DNA of 64,000 nt from an uncultured Treponema sp. Lineage in GTDB: Bacteria > Spirochaetota > Spirochaetia > Treponematales > Treponemataceae. Each line of letters opens with the position of its first letter. Position 1 is the first letter of the stretch. A program made the position numbers and the translations under genes. The stretch lies in NCBI GenBank assembly GCA_946410085.1, contig CAMJZA010000002.1, positions 1 to 64,000 of the forward strand, in the 5' to 3' direction. Below the pieces are notes generated by a model. That model did not search any database and was not told the DNA's origin. It saw only the letters and a list, made by a program, of their open reading frames with translations. Below, in pieces: positions 58,670 through 64,000 of the stretch.

Positions 58670-60073
58670 ATGCTGACGGAGTTTGATGCAGTTTTTAAGA
58701 CACTAGAAGCTCACTCTGGCATTACGGTTGCAAATGCTCACCGGGAATACATGGAAAAACTGATTCTGGAGCGGATCAGCGACATGGAAATTTCTTCCGC
58801 TGAATACACAGCCCTGATAAGCAGGGATGATGCGGAACTTTCATATCTGACGAATGCTGCAGCCGTCAATGAAACCTATTTTTTCCGTGAAGAGCGGCAG
58901 TTTGATTTTCTGAAGAATACCATCTTCATGCAGCGGAAGGCGAGGCCGTTGCATATCTGGAGCGCCTCCTGTTCCACGGGAGAAGAGCCGATTTCCATTT
59001 ATACCCTGGCAAAATTCTGCGGTCTGACCTGTTCCATCTCTGCATCGGACATCGATACCGATGCTCTTGCCAGCTTTAAAGCCGGGCAGTATACGGCAAA
59101 TTCCTTCAGGACTGACGGCAGTAAATACCGCGCCCTCATCGAACAGGTTGGAAGCTGGAAAGATGACAGGATGATCATCTCACCGGACGTCATCTCAAAC
59201 ATACATATATTCCCCTACAATCTTGCATCCGCAAGCCCTCCCCCCATCATGGAAGGCAGCATTGACATCATTTTCATGCGGAATGTCTTCATCTACTTCA
59301 CTGCGGAAGTCAGAAAGCGGATACTGAACAAACTCGCAAAGAGCCTCAAGGATGACGGCATCGTCATCCTCTCCATTAATGAGGTTGGGAACATCGACAA
59401 GAACGGTATCCCGTTCGATAAGCTCCATTCTGACACCATCTACTACCTGCAGAAACGGACGGGACCGGCAGAGCGGAAAGCGGTGTCTCCCGGAAGACTG
59501 GAACAGCTGAACATCGCAAAAACGGCAGAAACAATACCGGCAGTTCCCCGGCATCCGCTGCCACTGACTGCAAAAGATACACAACTCCCCAAAACAGCAG
59601 TAAAAGCCGGAGAGCTTCCCCGGCAGCCGCAGCCGCAGCCGGCAACCATTCATGCTCCCAGTCTGCAGGAGCTGTACGAGCATATAGACGGCTGCATCGG
59701 CAGGCATGACTGCGAAGCTGCAAAAAAAATGCTGAAAACGAAAGTTTTTAAGCCCCACGAAATGGAATTCAAATACTACTTTGAGGCCCTCATCAGCATT
59801 GAAGAGAACAGGGATGAACAGGCTGTTGAGGTACTTGAAAAGTCGGTCATGCTCAACAGCAGCTTCTGGCCCGCCCGCTACAGGCTTGCCCTGCTACGGC
59901 AAAAGCGCGGTGAAAAACAGGAAAGCCGGAAACAGTTCGAAAGCTGCTGCGCCAGCATTGAAAAGTACCGGAAGGATGCAAAGTCTGACTATGATTTCCT
60001 TCTTGGTGATTTCTGCCCGGAATATTTCGAAATGCTGTGCAGGAACTATGTAAAAAACGGAAAGGAAGGATAA
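58670..60073 (+). CDS. cheR: CheR methyltransferase with C-terminal TPR-like extension
   Basis: IWSASCSTGEEPISIYTL, IIFMRNVFIYF; TPR-like helices after about residue 330. Confidence 0.93.
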   Translation: MLTEFDAVFKTLEAHSGITVANAHREYMEKLILERISDMEISSAEYTALISRDDAELSYLTNAAAVNETYFFREERQFDFLKNTIFMQRKARPLHIWSASCSTGEEPISIYTLAKFCGLTCSISASDIDTDALASFKAGQYTANSFRTDGSKYRALIEQVGSWKDDRMIISPDVISNIHIFPYNLASASPPPIMEGSIDIIFMRNVFIYFTAEVRKRILNKLAKSLKDDGIVILSINEVGNIDKNGIPFDKLHSDTIYYLQKRTGPAERKAVSPGRLEQLNIAKTAETIPAVPRHPLPLTAKDTQLPKTAVKAGELPRQPQPQPATIHAPSLQELYEHIDGCIGRHDCEAAKKMLKTKVFKPHEMEFKYYFEALISIEENRDEQAVEVLEKSVMLNSSFWPARYRLALLRQKRGEKQESRKQFESCCASIEKYRKDAKSDYDFLLGDFCPEYFEMLCRNYVKNGKEG

Positions 60074-60079
60074 GGAACG

Positions 60080-62140
60080 ATGGCACTCTCAAAAGATGCA
60101 TTTGTCAAGGAATTTATCTCAGAGACAGCAGACAACCTGAATACCATCAACGATTCCATCATACAGCTCAAGAATAATGAAGATGACAGGGAAACGCTGA
60201 CCGTCATCCTGCGCTGCCTGCATACCATAAAAGGATCAGCCAGGATGCTCGACTATGCCGGCATCGAAAGTATTTCTCACGGACTGGAAGATGTATTCAA
60301 GGGACTCAGGGAAGAGAAATTCAGCCTGAACGACAGGATTGTCCAGCTGACCTTCAAGACCTGTGATATCATCAAGGGCTGCCTGCAGAAAATCGGACAG
60401 AACGAAGACTCGAACATTGATACCAAAAGTCTTCTCGCCGTCTTTACGAAAGCGGCAGAAGGTCAGTTCTTCTCACTCGACGAGCTTGCCGGTGCACCTG
60501 AGGCGGCAGATGCTGACGAAGTTTTTGAAAAACTTGAAAATATAACGTCAATCCGCATACCGATCGAAAAGATAAATGCAATCCTCAAATCCATCGATGA
60601 CATAATTACAAAACAGTTCAGCTTTAAAAAGCAGCTCGATGAACTTTGCCTGCAGAACCCGGACATGAAGATGGCGAACTTTCCAAACCAGATGAAAGAA
60701 GATGTCCTGCGCATTGAACAGTCGGTCCTGAACACCCAGCATCAGATTCTGGACCTCAGGCTGCTTCCCCTCGACATCATCCTCACGCCGCTGAAAAAAC
60801 AGATTGAAAGTGAGGCAATAAAATCGGGCAAGGGCATCCGTTTCGAAATTCCCGCCGCAAACTTCATGCTGGATAAGTTCATTCTGGAACGCCTGCGTGA
60901 TATCCTGCTTCACCTGGTCAGGAACTGCATAGATCACGGCATAGAAAGCAGGGAAGAACGTAAAGCTGCAGGAAAGGCTGAGACAGGGCTTATCAGGATT
61001 GTCGCCCGACAGATGTCAAACCACCTGCAGATACAGGTAACCGATGACGGAAGAGGCATGGACTGGGAAAAAATCCGAAAGAAAGCAGCACGGCTCTACC
61101 CGCAGGATGCCGAACGCATACGGAATGCGAATGAAACTGAACTGCAGCAATACCTGTATACCCCCGGATTTTCGACGCTGGACACGCCGACCCTGCTTTC
61201 AGGCAGGGGAATGGGACTTGACATCGTCCGAAGTTCCATAGAAACCATAAAGGGACGGATACGGCTGACCTCAAGAAAAAATGAAGGGACCAGCTTTGAG
61301 CTGACGGTTCCCCTGACGGTCGCAACGCAGGAGGGACTTTTCATACGTTCAGGCGACATGAAGTTTATGCTTCCCGCAGAATATGTCGTCGAACTGGAAG
61401 ACAGCGAAAACATTCCAAAAACCGTCATACAGGACCAGACGTACATAACGCTTGATGACCGCCTTATTCCCGTTTACAGTCTTTCTTCCATATTGGGATC
61501 TGAAAAAGCCTCGGCATCATTCCATATAATCGTCGTGGAATACCTCGAAAGCTGCATCGGCATCATGGTCGACTCGGTTGACCAGTATGAAAACCTCGTT
61601 ACCAGTCCTCTTCCCAAGATAATGCAGTCCATGAAGGGCCTGCGCGGTATCGTGTTTGATGAAAACTATTCGATAATCCCGATTCTGAATATCCCGAACA
61701 TAATTCAGCGCCTGAAAAAGCTCGTTGCCTATGACCTCAAGAAATCAAGGGTCAAGGGCATGAAAAAGACATATTCCATCCTTGTCGTCGATGATTCGTC
61801 TACAACACGGGAAATTGAGGCTGCAATCTTTGAAAGTGCCGGCTATGCAGTGGAAAGCGCCGTAGACGGTGTTGACGCCCTGAATAAATTGAACGAAAAG
61901 CATATCGATGCCGTCATAACGGATATTGCGATGCCCCGGATGGACGGAAACATACTGCTCAGCAATATCAGGCGGCAGGAACAGTACAACAACATGCCGG
62001 TTATCGTCGTTTCCGGTGCATACGACCCAGAAGCAAAGAAGCAGTTTATTGATGCCGGCGCCCAGGCTTTCATCGTGAAATCAGACTTCCAGCGCGGCAA
62101 CTTGCTGCAGGCTGTCGAGGAGCTTCTCAATGGCAGATAA
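60080..62140 (+). CDS. cheA: Hybrid CheA histidine kinase with C-terminal receiver
   Basis: Hpt LHTIKGSARML; N box HLVRNCIDHGIE; TDDGRGMD; GRGMGLDIV; CheW-like domain; REC with VVDDSSTTRE and VITDIAMPRMDG. Confidence 0.95.
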   Translation: MALSKDAFVKEFISETADNLNTINDSIIQLKNNEDDRETLTVILRCLHTIKGSARMLDYAGIESISHGLEDVFKGLREEKFSLNDRIVQLTFKTCDIIKGCLQKIGQNEDSNIDTKSLLAVFTKAAEGQFFSLDELAGAPEAADADEVFEKLENITSIRIPIEKINAILKSIDDIITKQFSFKKQLDELCLQNPDMKMANFPNQMKEDVLRIEQSVLNTQHQILDLRLLPLDIILTPLKKQIESEAIKSGKGIRFEIPAANFMLDKFILERLRDILLHLVRNCIDHGIESREERKAAGKAETGLIRIVARQMSNHLQIQVTDDGRGMDWEKIRKKAARLYPQDAERIRNANETELQQYLYTPGFSTLDTPTLLSGRGMGLDIVRSSIETIKGRIRLTSRKNEGTSFELTVPLTVATQEGLFIRSGDMKFMLPAEYVVELEDSENIPKTVIQDQTYITLDDRLIPVYSLSSILGSEKASASFHIIVVEYLESCIGIMVDSVDQYENLVTSPLPKIMQSMKGLRGIVFDENYSIIPILNIPNIIQRLKKLVAYDLKKSRVKGMKKTYSILVVDDSSTTREIEAAIFESAGYAVESAVDGVDALNKLNEKHIDAVITDIAMPRMDGNILLSNIRRQEQYNNMPVIVVSGAYDPEAKKQFIDAGAQAFIVKSDFQRGNLLQAVEELLNGR

Positions 62141-64000
62141 CATAGCAGCTACAGAAAAACCTACACCGAAAATCCTGCTCGCCCTGTATTCCAAAGCACA
62201 GGCGGCCTTTCTCAGAAAAGGCTTTGAGGAAGCAGGCTTTTCCGTCGTTACGGCAAATGACGGCATACATGCCATCCAGACTGCATCTTCCGTCCATCCG
62301 GACTGCGTACTCGTGTGCACGGACCTGCCTGTCATAGACGCCTACGCTTTCGCACGGATCATCAAGAATACGAATTACCTGCATGACATCGCCGTCGTCA
62401 TCGGTACCTCAGACGAGCAGGAAAACTTCAGCTTCTGGACGAACAACTGCAAATGCGACGGCAACTGTTCCCTGAGTACGGCAGGAATCGGGGACATCAT
62501 CAAAACGGTACAGGCTGCCATCCAGAAATGCGGAAAGCTCAAGAAAGGAGCTTCCAAAAGCCTGAGTTCCTCCGTTTCGTTCATCAAACTCCTCGGTGCC
62601 GCATACGACAAGGAACTGTATGAGCTGTACGTAACAAGAGAAGCCTACCAGAATGAGTCAAAGCACTATGAACTCACTTCTCTCGTCGAATCGATGTGCC
62701 AGACGATGCAGAGTATCCTTGACTTCGATGCCTTTGCATTGATTCTGAAGGGGGACCATCTGGTTGAAATCTATCTCTTCTCAGAAGATCTGGGCATTAC
62801 CGAAATAGAAGATTTCAAGCAGATAGCACGGGCTGACTTTGATGCAAAATCAGAACATGCCGGAGGCAATGACTGGCAGAAGGCGGAACGGATGGTAAAA
62901 CGCTTTAAACCGGCAAGAAAACAGAATGCCCTCACGGCCAAGATAAAGAGCTATGAGAAATTCCCCCTTGACGGAGATGAAATTCCTGACGGAATAGGGA
63001 ACATAAGCTACACTGCCCATGTGGGACTTTGCAGGGATCTGCTGTCCAATACCAGGACCCGGGAACGGATCGGAGCGTTCATCCGCATCTATACGCCCCT
63101 CATCGAAAAGACCCTCGAATTCAATCAGATTGCGGAAGCGGAACGGAGGGTCGAAAAGGCATTCTCCCGCTTCCTTCCCCCGTCAGTCATCAAGGGAATC
63201 ATCAAGGATGAACGCTCATTCGGCGAAAGCGCAGGAGAAAAACGACAGGTCGCAATCCTGATGGCGGATATACGGAATTTCACGGCGATAAGTGAGAAAA
63301 ATTCGCCCGAAGACGTCGTTGATTTCCTGAATATGTTTTTCGCAAAGATGGGAAAGATCATCATGGCCCACGGCGGAACAATAGACAAATTCATGGGCGA
63401 TGCGGTCATGGCCCTCTTCGGTGCACCGGAAAGCTACATCTACAACGGAAACCGGGCAGCTAACGCCGCACTCGAAATGAGCCGGGCTGCAAGGGAAATT
63501 GATACCAGCCTTCTGAATATGGGTGACAAGAAATTCCAGATCGGAATCGGCATAAACTACGGAACGCCCATTGTCGGAGCTCTTGGCAGTGAAGAAAAGA
63601 AGGAATACACGGTTATCGGCGATGACGTAAACCTCGCATCCCGCGTGGAAAGCCTGACAAAGCTGTACGGAGCAGAAATCCTCATCACGGAAAGTGTCAA
63701 GAAAGACATAGATGCAGTCCGGGAAGCCGCAAAGGAAAAGCTGCTGGAACAGACGGAGGAAGATTCCCTTCCCCACCTGATCCGCCATATTGACAACGTA
63801 AAGGTCAAGGGAAAAACCCATGCGGTCCGCATCTATGCCCTGAGTACTGACGAAACGCAGTATTCAGAGAGCTTCCTTGAAAACTACCGGAAAGGACTGA
63901 ATCAGTACGAAATCGGTAATTTCAAGACTGCAGGAGAATACTTTGCCCTTGCACACAAGGAAAATCCTGATGATAAGGCAACGGGAGAACTGCTCGACCG
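62130..64000 (+). CDS. Class III adenylate/guanylate cyclase with N-terminal degenerate receiver (partial, runs off window)
   Basis: ATG at 62130 overlaps cheA end; MADNIAATEKPTPKILLALYSK...; cyclase VAILMADIRNFTAISE, DKFMGDAVMALFG, YTVIGDDVNLASRVE. Absent from the ORF track because no stop lies in the window. Confidence 0.93.
   Translation, partial: MADNIAATEKPTPKILLALYSKAQAAFLRKGFEEAGFSVVTANDGIHAIQTASSVHPDCVLVCTDLPVIDAYAFARIIKNTNYLHDIAVVIGTSDEQENFSFWTNNCKCDGNCSLSTAGIGDIIKTVQAAIQKCGKLKKGASKSLSSSVSFIKLLGAAYDKELYELYVTREAYQNESKHYELTSLVESMCQTMQSILDFDAFALILKGDHLVEIYLFSEDLGITEIEDFKQIARADFDAKSEHAGGNDWQKAERMVKRFKPARKQNALTAKIKSYEKFPLDGDEIPDGIGNISYTAHVGLCRDLLSNTRTRERIGAFIRIYTPLIEKTLEFNQIAEAERRVEKAFSRFLPPSVIKGIIKDERSFGESAGEKRQVAILMADIRNFTAISEKNSPEDVVDFLNMFFAKMGKIIMAHGGTIDKFMGDAVMALFGAPESYIYNGNRAANAALEMSRAAREIDTSLLNMGDKKFQIGIGINYGTPIVGALGSEEKKEYTVIGDDVNLASRVESLTKLYGAEILITESVKKDIDAVREAAKEKLLEQTEEDSLPHLIRHIDNVKVKGKTHAVRIYALSTDETQYSESFLENYRKGLNQYEIGNFKTAGEYFALAHKENPDDKATGELLD

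Overview
Roughly 64 kb of a moderately GC-rich, Treponema-like spirochaete chromosome (lineage inferred from protein character only). Left edge: a truncated CRISPR array (4 repeats visible, period 61 bp) and a complete type I-E cas operon on the minus strand, in the order cas3-cse1-cse2-cas6e-cas7e-cas5e-cas1-cas2. The operon begins 35 nt after a tRNA-Arg(UCU) gene on the same strand, with no obvious room for its own promoter. A chemoreceptor remnant abuts the other side of the tRNA. The rest is mostly housekeeping: hisS, argF, infC-rpmI-rplT, zapA-like, pncB, dxs, folP, dacA/ybbR, acpS, truA, radC, phoH, a pgpH-like HD hydrolase, ybeY and a corC-like gene. There is also an envelope-polysaccharide/outer-membrane block (30.7-38.3 kb) and two sets of chemosensory genes. 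The second set, at the right edge, is cheW-X-cheB-cheR(TPR)-cheA(hybrid)-class III cyclase. The cyclase has a degenerate receiver domain, runs off the window and is missing from the ORF track. Points worth a second look: the tRNA/cas junction; the pseudo-receiver cyclase; a 23-bp tandem array between two divergent promoters; a 29-codon COX24/mS38-like gene followed by a terminator-like hairpin just before dxs; and several promoters whose -10 box lies only 5-10 nt from the start codon. All calls are by eye, with no database search.
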